Assembly: GCA_030694985.1 (NCBI GenBank)
Contig: JAUYTV010000009.1
Location: forward strand, 1 to 64,000
Direction: 5' to 3'
From: Methanoregula sp.
Lineage (GTDB): Archaea; Halobacteriota; Methanomicrobia; Methanomicrobiales; Methanospirillaceae
DNA length: 64,000 bases
Part shown: positions 43,264 through 51,374 of the stretch, one piece after another
How positions within the stretch are numbered: the stretch's first letter is position 1
Layout of the letters: each line of letters begins with the position of its first letter
The notes under the pieces: model-generated
Told to the model about the DNA's origin: nothing
Database searches by the model: none
What the model saw: the letters and a program-made list of their open reading frames with translations, nothing else
Made by a program: the position numbers and the translations under genes

Positions 43264-44571
43264 TCACTTCTTCTTTCTCATTACACGTAAGTAATACCCG
43301 GCGCCAATAACAATAATTACGATAGCAACGAGTGCCGGAAGCATTGATACCAGACCGCTTGATGCAGGTTTTGGATCTACAGATACCGGTACTTTGAACG
43401 TATCTGATACCTGGCTGTTGTCGAGTGCATCCCGGTAGCGTATCTCAGCATCCAGCAGATAGGTCTTGATCACTGCATCATCTCCGGCATGTACCTGATA
43501 ACGGGCTGTCGCTGTTTCCCCGGGTTTTAAATCCCCAATATAACTGGTATCATCTGAACTGGTAAACGGATCAACTGCAGAGATCCGGGCCTGAGAATGA
43601 TAGGCTGTGGTATCACCGTTATTCTTGTACTCAACGTTAATCACGGTGTCCGAACCCTGAATGACACTGGCAGGTGATGAGGTTACTGAAAAAGAAAGTT
43701 TCCCCCCAATGGGAATGCCCACCGTATCTGTAGCGGATGTAACAATATCCCCGTCCCGGTTTTCATAGGTGACAATGACATCTAAGGGATAGGTCTGTTT
43801 TGCAGCATCGCCTGATACTGCCACCTTGTACCTGCAGGTAACAATTCCATTGCGCGGGAAGTCCCCGACAAAAACGCTGCTGTCGGTGGGGATGATCGGG
43901 CTTTGACCGTTACGAATGATCTTAACGGTTGCTTTCTTTCCGTCTTCAAACCCGATATTTTTTATTGTCAGGTTGAGATATCCGCCGCTCCCGACATTCA
44001 GGTTCTCTGGCACTGCTTCGATGACGTTGATCTTCACTTGGGGTTTGATCTTTATCGTCAGGGGGATTGTTTCACTTACAACGCGGTAGTGATTCTGAAG
44101 AGAATCCCCGGCACTATTGTCAGCGGATGCAAGGTAAGTGTACTGGATCGTAAGAGGGACCTGGTACTCCCCCATAGAGGCGTTGGAAAGGATTTTTGCC
44201 AGGATCGGGACTGTCACTAGCCCCTGAGTCTTGATATCACCGACATTCTTTGGATCAGATTTGATAATAATCGGTGCACTTCCCGGTGCGAGTCCGACCT
44301 TTACCATCATTGCGGTTGTAGGAAGAACATCACGCTCGATGGTGCCGGTTACATTAAATAACGAAAAGCCAAATTTGGTTGTGTTCACCCCACTGTTCCG
44401 TACAATGACATTTATGGTAACATCCTGTGACGGGATGAATTCATTAACACCCGAGATTGTTGCTGACATTTGAGGACTTGTACCCGGCTGGTAGTCTGTC
44501 ACACCCATCACCGGCATGATACCGATAAGCAACATTACGAGGAAGATAAGAATTTTTTTTGGATTTTTCAT
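43264..44571 (-). CDS. COG1361-type S-layer/CARDB repeat surface protein
   Basis: A 435-aa exported protein: signal segment 1-23 (KILIFLVMLLIGIMPVMG), then about 370 residues of beta-sandwich repeats (NVIVRNSGVNTTKFGFSLFN, NLTIKNIGFEDGKKATVKII, NVEYKNNGDTTAYHSQARIS), typical of CARDB/NPCBM-like or COG1361 domains, and a C-terminal transmembrane helix (about 407-428) ending in MRKKK. It would cover the outer face of the membrane. Its gene is divergent from a TrmB-type regulator across a 20-bp palindrome. Function: cell surface or adhesion/transport accessory. Confidence 0.8.
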   Translation of the reverse strand: MKNPKKILIFLVMLLIGIMPVMGVTDYQPGTSPQMSATISGVNEFIPSQDVTINVIVRNSGVNTTKFGFSLFNVTGTIERDVLPTTAMMVKVGLAPGSAPIIIKSDPKNVGDIKTQGLVTVPILAKILSNASMGEYQVPLTIQYTYLASADNSAGDSLQNHYRVVSETIPLTIKIKPQVKINVIEAVPENLNVGSGGYLNLTIKNIGFEDGKKATVKIIRNGQSPIIPTDSSVFVGDFPRNGIVTCRYKVAVSGDAAKQTYPLDVIVTYENRDGDIVTSATDTVGIPIGGKLSFSVTSSPASVIQGSDTVINVEYKNNGDTTAYHSQARISAVDPFTSSDDTSYIGDLKPGETATARYQVHAGDDAVIKTYLLDAEIRYRDALDNSQVSDTFKVPVSVDPKPASSGLVSMLPALVAIVIIVIGAGYYLRVMRKKK

Positions 44572-44583
44572 TGCCGATCACGT

Positions 44584-44603
44584 GTTGTTATTCTTATAAC
44601 AAC
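44584..44603. promoter_or_regulatory. Palindrome between the surface-protein and TrmB-type genes
   Basis: GTTGTTAT, TCTT, ATAACAAC: perfect 8-bp inverted repeat with a 4-base spacer, in the 57 bp between two divergent starts (44571 and 44638). It overlaps the likely promoter of one or both genes. A natural site for the divergent regulator; unproven. Confidence 0.6.
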
Positions 44604-44637
44604 ATTTAATATTGCAGAATATAAAGTCATGTTCCAT

Positions 44638-45417
44638 ATGAGATCCTCCTCACCCGACTCGGCAAAGGTTATTGACTGCCTCAAATCACTCGGTTTGACA
44701 AAATACGAGGCACTGGTATATATTGCTCTTTTAAAAGTGGTGAGCGCAACTGCCAGTGAGATCCATGAAATTTCCACCGTCCCGCGCGCATCCGTGTACA
44801 CTGTACTCGATCAACTCCAGGAAAAAAGACTCATATCCATAGCCCGTTCAACCCCCAAACGGTTTGCTGCTCTCTCCCCGGAGGAGGGTGTTGCAATAAT
44901 GATGAACAGGATCGAACGCGATGCTGCCGATGCCCGCGAGATCCTCTCATCTATCCACCGTGAACGAATCCGCCATGAGCAGAGCAGCGAGGAGCTGATA
45001 TGGAATGTCTATGGAATCGAAAACATAAGGAGGAAACTTACCGATATCATAACCGCTGCCAGCCACGACATACGGATCATTGCCCACCCCCAGATCATAT
45101 CACCGGAAATCAGAAAGATGCTAAAAGAAAGAGCAGAGCATGCAGATGTTGAGATTGTCACTAACCACTGGGAGGGGGGCGACAAAGGAAAAATGCGAGT
45201 CTATGTCAAGAAGCACCCGGAGATGCCCCGCGAACTAGACCGGGTCAAAGATCTGATGGCAGGTGGCATCTGCATTGTCGATAACCGTCGCGTACTGGTC
45301 ATACTGGGAACCGGAAAAGAGGATGCTGTGGCACTTTTCTCAGAAACAGAAGGGTTTGTCCGGTTCTTTTTGCGATATTACAGCCTGATCGGTGACTGGG
45401 CAAAAAAGCCGGAATAA
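44638..45417 (+). CDS. TrmB-family transcriptional regulator
   Basis: A 259-aa regulator. The N-terminal winged helix (SLGLTKYEALVYIALLKV, then TASEIHEISTVPRASVYTVLDQLQEKRLI at about residues 30-58) is the TrmB/HTH DNA-binding domain. A coiled linker (ERDAADAREILSSIHRER) is followed by a C-terminal phospholipase-D-like ligand domain (HDIRIIAHPQI, ADVEIVTNHWEGG and NRRVLVILGTG). TrmB proteins respond to sugars or other small molecules. The start was chosen at the ATG at 44638, preceded in the same frame by one at 44629. Divergent from the COG1361 protein, it probably regulates that gene and itself. Confidence 0.85.
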   Translation: MRSSSPDSAKVIDCLKSLGLTKYEALVYIALLKVVSATASEIHEISTVPRASVYTVLDQLQEKRLISIARSTPKRFAALSPEEGVAIMMNRIERDAADAREILSSIHRERIRHEQSSEELIWNVYGIENIRRKLTDIITAASHDIRIIAHPQIISPEIRKMLKERAEHADVEIVTNHWEGGDKGKMRVYVKKHPEMPRELDRVKDLMAGGICIVDNRRVLVILGTGKEDAVALFSETEGFVRFFLRYYSLIGDWAKKPE

Positions 45418-45434
45418 AAAAACGTTTTTACTTT

Positions 45435-46199
45435 TTAATAATCCCTGATCTCGTCCATCTGCCGGATGTCCATCAGACCCTTCATTGCCTGCGTCTGAAC
45501 CCACCGCCCCCCTTCCCGGATAGCCGCCATTGGATTCGTACCGCCAACGGCTGCAATGGCAACATACTGGGGGCTTACGGGCACTCCGAGAAGGGACAGG
45601 TTTGGCATACCCACTTCAAGGATACCAGAATAACTGCTGCTCGAAAGTTCGTCAAGCACACTTCCCACAAGGGGCTCTGCCTCCATATGGAACTCGCGGA
45701 TATTTGCAAGAATGTTGCCACTTCCCCGTCGCATAACATTGGTTACTGAGGTGGTCTTCTGGGAAATGAGCACCTGCAGCGGATCGATGGTCGTGTATTC
45801 GTACAGGATGATATGCGTAAAGCGGATCGGGGTCCGGTTCTCAATCTCTACTACGCCTCCACCAATCGGGTTAATCGGAATCCCCCGCCGGATCAAAAGC
45901 CCGTCAAAGGTGATGCTGCACATCGTGCAGATACCGGTTAAGCCTTTGGGGATCACAAAATCTGCAACCGTTTCACCGGAAGCAAAGAACTTAACCATCC
46001 CGCTGACACTGACACCGGTTTTGTTTGCATCTTTAAGTATGGATATCGCAAAATCAAGATCTTCGTTTTTTATCAATGAAAGATTGTACACAACCTTTCC
46101 TTCTCCCGCAACCGGATCGAATGTTACCTGAATGGCAAAATCTTCGATATTGTGGTTGACAAACTTCAGCGGGAGGGTCATTATACTAATCTCGGACAT
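45435..46199 (-). CDS. NrpR regulatory-domain (DUF128) protein lacking a DNA-binding domain
   Basis: A 254-aa protein equal to one NrpR regulatory domain (DUF128). LTGICTMCSITFDGLLIRRGIPINPIGGGVVEIENRTPIRFT and the SPQYVAIAAVGGTNPMAAIREGG ending are the hallmarks. In Methanococcus NrpR a winged helix precedes two such domains and represses nitrogen-fixation and ammonium genes until 2-oxoglutarate binds. Here there is no winged helix, which matches the NrpRII type of Methanosarcina that works with a separate NrpRI. A partner is not in the window. It is divergent from a 320-aa unknown gene. Confidence 0.78.
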   Translation of the reverse strand: MSEISIMTLPLKFVNHNIEDFAIQVTFDPVAGEGKVVYNLSLIKNEDLDFAISILKDANKTGVSVSGMVKFFASGETVADFVIPKGLTGICTMCSITFDGLLIRRGIPINPIGGGVVEIENRTPIRFTHIILYEYTTIDPLQVLISQKTTSVTNVMRRGSGNILANIREFHMEAEPLVGSVLDELSSSSYSGILEVGMPNLSLLGVPVSPQYVAIAAVGGTNPMAAIREGGRWVQTQAMKGLMDIRQMDEIRDY

Positions 46200-46203
46200 A
46201 ACA

Positions 46204-46221
46204 ATAGAAAAATTGTTCTAT
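46204..46221. promoter_or_regulatory. Inverted repeat between the NrpR-like and unknown genes
   Basis: ATAGAA, AAATTG, TTCTAT: 6-bp arms with a 6-base spacer, in the 41 bp between divergent starts. The published Methanococcus NrpR operator (GGAA, six bases, TTCC) has the same arm-spacer geometry but other bases. Candidate autoregulation site only. Confidence 0.4.
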
Positions 46222-46240
46222 AGAGTAGGGCAATTTATGT

Positions 46241-47203
46241 ATGATGGAACACGATATGCGGGAAAAAGCCAAGAATGCGATGCGACTCATTCTTGAAGCA
46301 GCACGGTATGAAGTTGAAGAGGTTGATGACCCTCTTGATCTTTCTGCAGTGCGTGACGGCACCTGCCTGCTGGTGCTCTGTTCGAACGAGAAGGATCTGA
46401 TCGAACAGTTCGACAAGACCAATTACAGTCTCATGATCGATGATCATGAGATGAACTGCAAGAAACTGTTGTTCACAATCGACAAAGCGATCACAACAGA
46501 GAACTGCATCCAGTGGGGTGTGGATGAGTTTGTGCGCTATACCGGTGAGGCGGTTCTTGCCGACATCCTCGATCGCGAACTGGGACTGGATCTCACTCCG
46601 GCAAAGGCCAAAAAAGCGGCGATATCTGCTGCAGCTGCTGCCGCAGCCAAAGAGCAGGAGCCTTCAGGTATCACGATACCTCATCTCCCGGTAAAAATCA
46701 CCGAGCAGGCGGCTATCCGCACCGCCGGGGTGCAGGGTGCAGCAAAACTTCGGTTCATCCCCCATTTCCTTTTCCACTATACGAGCAGCGGGGAGCAGGT
46801 GTACAAAGACCGCAGGATTCCCTTTGATGCCGATGGCTGGGGTGCAATCAATGCGATCAACGGGATAAAGATCGATCTCGATGGGAAGCTGGTTGAAGAT
46901 ACGGAGATTCCCGGCGGGGCTGAGGTCTGTGATTCACATATCCGGAAGGATGAAGCTTCCGAGCGGATCATCACTGAACTGATCGAACGGCTCACCCAGA
47001 AAGTCCGGATCAAGCAGGAGAAAGGCGATGCGATCTTCTATGAAGAGAAGATCTTAAAACCCGACAGGAAAAATATCACCATTGATTCAAAACAGATCTA
47101 TATCCCGGTCTGGCAGATACGGGGCAAGAAGATTGTCGAAGTGAACGCATTCACCGGCGAACTGCTCTCTGAACCAATGGACGAAGGCTGCGAAGTCTTC
47201 TAG
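46241..47203 (+). CDS. Conserved archaeal protein of unknown function
   Basis: A 320-aa soluble protein. The N-terminal part (10-110) looks like a mixed alpha/beta nuclease-like or regulatory fold (EAARYEVEEVDDPLDL, then CLLVLCSNEKDLIEQFDKTN). A poly-alanine linker (AAISAAAAAAAK, about 125-137) leads to a C-terminal domain with LRFIPHFLFHYTSSGEQVYKD and the closing KQIYIPVWQIRGKKIVEVNAFTGEL, which resembles a PepSY-like strand end. I do not recognise the whole. It is transcribed divergently from the NrpR-like gene, so nitrogen-related regulation is a possible but unproven context. ATG at 46241. Confidence 0.65.
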   Translation: MMEHDMREKAKNAMRLILEAARYEVEEVDDPLDLSAVRDGTCLLVLCSNEKDLIEQFDKTNYSLMIDDHEMNCKKLLFTIDKAITTENCIQWGVDEFVRYTGEAVLADILDRELGLDLTPAKAKKAAISAAAAAAAKEQEPSGITIPHLPVKITEQAAIRTAGVQGAAKLRFIPHFLFHYTSSGEQVYKDRRIPFDADGWGAINAINGIKIDLDGKLVEDTEIPGGAEVCDSHIRKDEASERIITELIERLTQKVRIKQEKGDAIFYEEKILKPDRKNITIDSKQIYIPVWQIRGKKIVEVNAFTGELLSEPMDEGCEVF

Positions 47204-47271
47204 AGCAAAAGGACCAGAGCGGGTCTCAATAGATAAGATCCCACTCTAATAAAAACCAGATTTTTCTCTTT

Positions 47272-48624
47272 ATGATTCAAAGAAATCCCATGATTGTCAT
47301 TCTGGGGGGCGGCCCTGCGGGAAGGATCGCATCAATCCGGCTCGCATCCGCAGGAGAAGAGGTCCGGCTTATCGAAGGCGGGGGTATAGGGGGTCAATGT
47401 CTCCATTTTGGCTGCATGCCCGTCTGTGCCTTAAACGATGTTGCCCGGACCATCCATTCAGTCAGGGAATTCCAGCGTCTTGGTTTAATCGATTCATCTC
47501 CCACGATTAATTTTCCCATGATGCTTGATGAAATGCATTCGATCCAGTCAAAGATCGCATCTGTGCTTGATAGCGAGACAAAATCTGCCGGCGTGGAAAT
47601 ACTTTACGGAAAAACCGGCAGGCTTGAGGGAAAGGCCGTCTTTCTGGATGACGAGAAGATCACTGCGGACACGGTGATCGCTGCTACCGGTTCCCGGCCT
47701 AATATTCCGGAAATTCAGGGCATTGATCTGCCACAAGTCTATACCCCTCATACATTGTCTGGCATGAGAGAGATCCCAGAAAAACTCTCAATTATCGGGG
47801 GAGGTGTGATGGCTGCAGAATTTGCGTTTATTTTCAGCACGTTCGGCAGTGAAGTGACCCTCCTGTGCCGGAGTACGTTTTTGAAAGATGCGGACAAACA
47901 CCTCCGGGCTCTGGCGATAAAAGAGCTAAAAAATGTTGAGATACGGGAGCATACACAGGTCCGGTCAATTGGCAGGAATAATGGAAGAAATTCCCTCACT
48001 CTGACAAAAGACGGGCAAACCTTATTGCATGAAGCAGACGCTGTCATGGTCGCCGCAGGACTCGTTCCGCGTTCTGAAATGCTCAACGGTATTAACAAAG
48101 GCCCGTCAGGTGAAGTTATCGTTAACGAACATATGCAGACCAGTGTTAAGGAAGTGTACGCCTGCGGGGATGTGATCGGACCTCCGTACCTTACCCCCGT
48201 TGCCCGGCACCAGGGTATCGTTGCTGCGGATAACATCCTCGGTATCCCCCGCACCATGGATTACCGGTTCATCCCGCAATCGATCAACCTCTCACAGGAA
48301 CTGGCATTCTGTATTCCCAAAACAGAGAGCATGGCGTCGCTTGCGATCCCGGGGCCAGCCGGCCCGGGTACGTTCTGGTCGGTGCCTTGTGGGAACACGG
48401 GACTTGCAAAGATTATGATAGATCCCGACAACGGTACGATTGGTGGCGTGTGCGCTGCGGGGCCGGGCGGCGGACTGATTGCAGGATACATGGCATTTCT
48501 TATGAGACGGAATTTTTCTGCCCATGACTTTGAAGAGTTTGTTGAAGTCCACCCCTCAACCGATGGCGTGTACGGGCTTTTAAAATATGCATCGGGGATG
48601 CTCAAAAAGAAGAAACGCGAATAA
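47272..48624 (+). CDS. FAD-dependent pyridine nucleotide-disulfide oxidoreductase
   Basis: A 450-aa flavoenzyme of the dihydrolipoamide dehydrogenase/mercuric reductase group. FAD site GGGPAG at about 12-17, redox disulfide C43-x4-C48 in GGQCLHFGCMP, NAD site SIIGGGVMAAEFAFIFSTFG, FAD motif YACGDVIGPPY, C-terminal dimer domain. The active-site C-terminal HxHPTxSE signature is altered (EVHPSTDG), so it may not be a true lipoamide dehydrogenase. No lipoyl-enzyme genes are adjacent. It could be a CoA-disulfide, thioredoxin or other disulfide reductase. An alternative start ATG lies six codons later. Confidence 0.87.
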   Translation: MIQRNPMIVILGGGPAGRIASIRLASAGEEVRLIEGGGIGGQCLHFGCMPVCALNDVARTIHSVREFQRLGLIDSSPTINFPMMLDEMHSIQSKIASVLDSETKSAGVEILYGKTGRLEGKAVFLDDEKITADTVIAATGSRPNIPEIQGIDLPQVYTPHTLSGMREIPEKLSIIGGGVMAAEFAFIFSTFGSEVTLLCRSTFLKDADKHLRALAIKELKNVEIREHTQVRSIGRNNGRNSLTLTKDGQTLLHEADAVMVAAGLVPRSEMLNGINKGPSGEVIVNEHMQTSVKEVYACGDVIGPPYLTPVARHQGIVAADNILGIPRTMDYRFIPQSINLSQELAFCIPKTESMASLAIPGPAGPGTFWSVPCGNTGLAKIMIDPDNGTIGGVCAAGPGGGLIAGYMAFLMRRNFSAHDFEEFVEVHPSTDGVYGLLKYASGMLKKKKRE

Positions 48625-48761
48625 TCAAGACGGTTTTTATTTTCTATTTTTTTTATTCGGGTTTGTCAGATGAAAACCAATTCAAGTTTTTTTAAACGAG
48701 TGCAAAAAGGTATTATTACCAACGGACTCGCATATTTACGATACATAGTATCGTACTCACC

Positions 48762-50306
48762 GTGGTGCTTTTAAAGATGACCGGTCCGCTTGAAAATGTT
48801 CCTTTTGAAATAACAAGGCTTGATAAAATCAATACACTCCAGGAAAAAGGGGTTGCAGTCTTTCCCCATAACTTCGATCGTAAGGATACCATTTCTGAAA
48901 TAAAAACAAGATATGCCGATATAACGCACGACAAAAGTGCGGAGAGTGTCACAACCGCAGGCAGGATCTATATCGTCAGAAACCACGGCAAGACTATCTT
49001 TGCCGATCTGGGTGACGAGTCAGGAAAGATCCAGCTCTACATACGGAAAAACGATCTGGGGGAAGAGCAGTTCGAGCTCTTCAACCAGTACATTGAACGG
49101 GGGGACATCATCGGGGTCTCCGGCCATGTCTTCCGGACAAAACTCGGCGAGATCACCATCTGGGTGGATACGTTTACTATACTGTGCAAAGCGGTCTGCT
49201 CACTTCCCGAGAAGTTCCACGGGCTCACTGACGTGGAGAAACGATACCGCCACCGCTACGTGGATCTCATCACAAATGAAGAGAGCCGGCAGACATTCCG
49301 GGACCGGAGCCGGATCGTTGCCATGATTCGCCGGTTCCTCGATGACAATGGATTCTTAGAGTTTGAAACCCCCATTCTCCAGCCGGTGTACGGTGGCGCA
49401 AATGCCCGACCATTCACCACCTTCCACCACTTCCTCGACCAGAAACTCTTCCTTAGGATAGCTCCTGAGCTCTACCTCAAGCGTCTCGTTGTCGGGGGAT
49501 TTGAAAAGGTCTTTGAGATCGCAAGGAACTTCAGGAACGAAGGGGTTGACACCAACCATAACCCGGAGTTCACGATGGTGGAGATCTACTGGGTGTACCA
49601 TGACTTCAACGACATGATGGGCTTTACTGAAGATATCATATCTTCAATCGTCCACGCAATGCACGCAAAGTACGAGATCCCCTATGGTGAGATTCCCCTA
49701 AATTTCGCAAAGCCGTGGAAGAAACTCTCCATGGCAGACGCAGTAAAGGAGTATGCAGGCATTGATATCTTTGCCCACAGCGTCGAAGAGCTCCGCTCAC
49801 TGGCACTGCAACACAAGCTGCCGGACTCCGGAAAGCCGCAATCCCAGCGGGAGTTCCTCGTCTTCTTCTTTGAAGGGCTTGTCGAAGAGAAGCTTATACA
49901 GCCAACGTTTGTCTACGACTTCCCGGTCGAGAACTCGCCGCTGGCAAAACGGCACCGGACCAAAGAGGGGTTCACCGAGCGGTTCGAACTCTTCATCCAC
50001 GGGATGGAAGTGGCAAACGGGTTCTCAGAACTCAACGATCCTGTCGACCAGAAGGCACGGTTTGAGGCGCAGGATGAGAAGCGGAGAATGGGCGATGTGG
50101 AAGCCCAGATGATCGATTACGATTTCATCAATGCCCTCGGGTACGGTATGCCGCCAACTGGTGGTGTTGGTATTGGTATCGACCGGCTCGTGATGCTGCT
50201 GACAAACAACAATTCCATCAAAGAAGTGATCCTGTTTCCCTCGATGAAGACGATTCAGCCGGGCGAAGAAGCAGGAGAAGAGAAAAAGCCTGAAGCGGGG
50301 AACTAA
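48762..50306 (+). CDS. lysS: Lysyl-tRNA synthetase, class II
   Basis: A 514-aa class IIb synthetase that charges tRNA-Lys. An N-terminal OB-fold (about 40-160, GRIYIVRNHGKTIFADLGDE) precedes the catalytic core with motif 2 (FRNEGVDTNHNPEFTMVEIYW) and motif 3 (GVGIGIDRLVML). Class II is the bacterial/eukaryotic type; many archaea use the unrelated class I enzyme. Starts at GTG (48762) or more probably at the ATG five codons further (48777). Full length, no defects. A T-rich sequence before the gene may end the flavoenzyme transcript. Confidence 0.95.
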   Translation: MVLLKMTGPLENVPFEITRLDKINTLQEKGVAVFPHNFDRKDTISEIKTRYADITHDKSAESVTTAGRIYIVRNHGKTIFADLGDESGKIQLYIRKNDLGEEQFELFNQYIERGDIIGVSGHVFRTKLGEITIWVDTFTILCKAVCSLPEKFHGLTDVEKRYRHRYVDLITNEESRQTFRDRSRIVAMIRRFLDDNGFLEFETPILQPVYGGANARPFTTFHHFLDQKLFLRIAPELYLKRLVVGGFEKVFEIARNFRNEGVDTNHNPEFTMVEIYWVYHDFNDMMGFTEDIISSIVHAMHAKYEIPYGEIPLNFAKPWKKLSMADAVKEYAGIDIFAHSVEELRSLALQHKLPDSGKPQSQREFLVFFFEGLVEEKLIQPTFVYDFPVENSPLAKRHRTKEGFTERFELFIHGMEVANGFSELNDPVDQKARFEAQDEKRRMGDVEAQMIDYDFINALGYGMPPTGGVGIGIDRLVMLLTNNNSIKEVILFPSMKTIQPGEEAGEEKKPEAGN

Positions 50307-50392
50307 ATTCATGGCTCATTTTCCGTTTTTGCAAACACAATCTGATGGTCTTTTTGTATAGTATAAGGGGTACCTCTACCTCTCATACCAGT

Positions 50393-50764
50393 TCATTTCC
50401 CGCCAAGCGCAGGACTTTTCGTTTCCCCGCCCTTTCCGCCCGCCATCGAACATCCTTCAGGAACATAATACCGCTTCCCGCCACTCAGGGCTTTTCCACA
50501 GAAGTCCCGGCATGTGGCCGGCCGGGTCTCGTAGATCGCACAACCCCACGTCTTTGTTCCGCTGCCATCAGGCTCCTCTTCGCGCAGGTGCCGGCACGGG
50601 GAGTCGGCAAGGAAATAACCGCTCTCTTCTTTGAGCCCACGCTCGCGAAGGTAATGCAGCTGGTGGGGTTTGCACTGCCAGACAAGGATGATGGGGAGCC
50701 AGCGGCAGCATTCACCGCAGCGGTTGCAGGTGCCGGTTGGCGGGACGGGTTGAGAAGGTTTCAT
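50393..50764 (-). CDS. YkgJ-family cysteine cluster protein
   Basis: A 123-aa protein containing the zinc/iron-binding YkgJ cluster: CNRCGECC near residue 13, CRHL around 57 and CAIYETRPATCRDFCG around 75-90. The domain is widespread in methanogens with no known activity; it may ligate a metal or an iron-sulfur cluster. The C-terminal 25 residues are Gly/Lys-rich. It is in tandem after rlmH with a 44-bp gap, so the two may be co-transcribed with the pgk/atp genes. Confidence 0.87.
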   Translation of the reverse strand: MKPSQPVPPTGTCNRCGECCRWLPIILVWQCKPHQLHYLRERGLKEESGYFLADSPCRHLREEEPDGSGTKTWGCAIYETRPATCRDFCGKALSGGKRYYVPEGCSMAGGKGGETKSPALGGK

Positions 50765-50808
50765 TGCAGTACCTCAGTGGGCCGGCATGACAAAACTTCC
50801 GGGTGGGG

Positions 50809-51288
50809 CTATTTGTGGTAAGGCTCGCCCCTGATTATCCGGAACGCCCGGTACACCTGCTCAATCAGAAGCAACCGGGCGAGGGGGTGGGTGAACGTCA
50901 TTTTTGAAATGGAGAGGCGCAGGTTGCTCCGGGCAATGACGAATGGAGAGAGACCAAGGTCCCCTCCGATCACAAACGCCAGCTGGTTCTGCCCGGAAAG
51001 TTCCCATTCACAGAACGATGCGGCCAGCTCTTCACTCGACCAGCTGAGCCCTTTGACATCAAGAGCGATAACGAATGAGCCGTCAGGGATCGCGGCAAGG
51101 ATGCGGTCGCCTTCCTTCTCCAGAGCAATTCTTTCAACGGATGGAGTGGCAGATGCCGGTCGCTTTTCTTCAGAGATTTCAACAATCTGAACCTTTGCGT
51201 AGGGTTGGAGACGTTTTACGTATTCTGCTATGCCGTCTTGCAGGTATTTTTCCTTGATTCGGCCAACAGCTATGACACGGATCTGCAT
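50809..51288 (-). CDS. rlmH: 23S rRNA pseudouridine-1915 methyltransferase RlmH
   Basis: A 159-aa SPOUT-class methyltransferase. MQIRVIAVGRIKEKYLQDGI, the FVIALDVKGLSWSSEE region, the trefoil-knot FVIGGDLGLSPFVIARSNLRLSISKMTFTHPLARLLLIEQVYRAF and the closing GEPYHK are family signatures; the final GxPYHK is the substrate loop. Common in bacteria, scattered among archaea such as methanogens. It lies downstream of pgk on the same strand (86 bp). Confidence 0.95.
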   Translation of the reverse strand: MQIRVIAVGRIKEKYLQDGIAEYVKRLQPYAKVQIVEISEEKRPASATPSVERIALEKEGDRILAAIPDGSFVIALDVKGLSWSSEELAASFCEWELSGQNQLAFVIGGDLGLSPFVIARSNLRLSISKMTFTHPLARLLLIEQVYRAFRIIRGEPYHK

Positions 51289-51374
51289 CCATCACCTGTG
51301 AATAACGTACTTGGCAGAATAAAGTATTAAACAACCGGTACCGGGCCTCATCGGGCACATGCGGTAAAAAAGAA

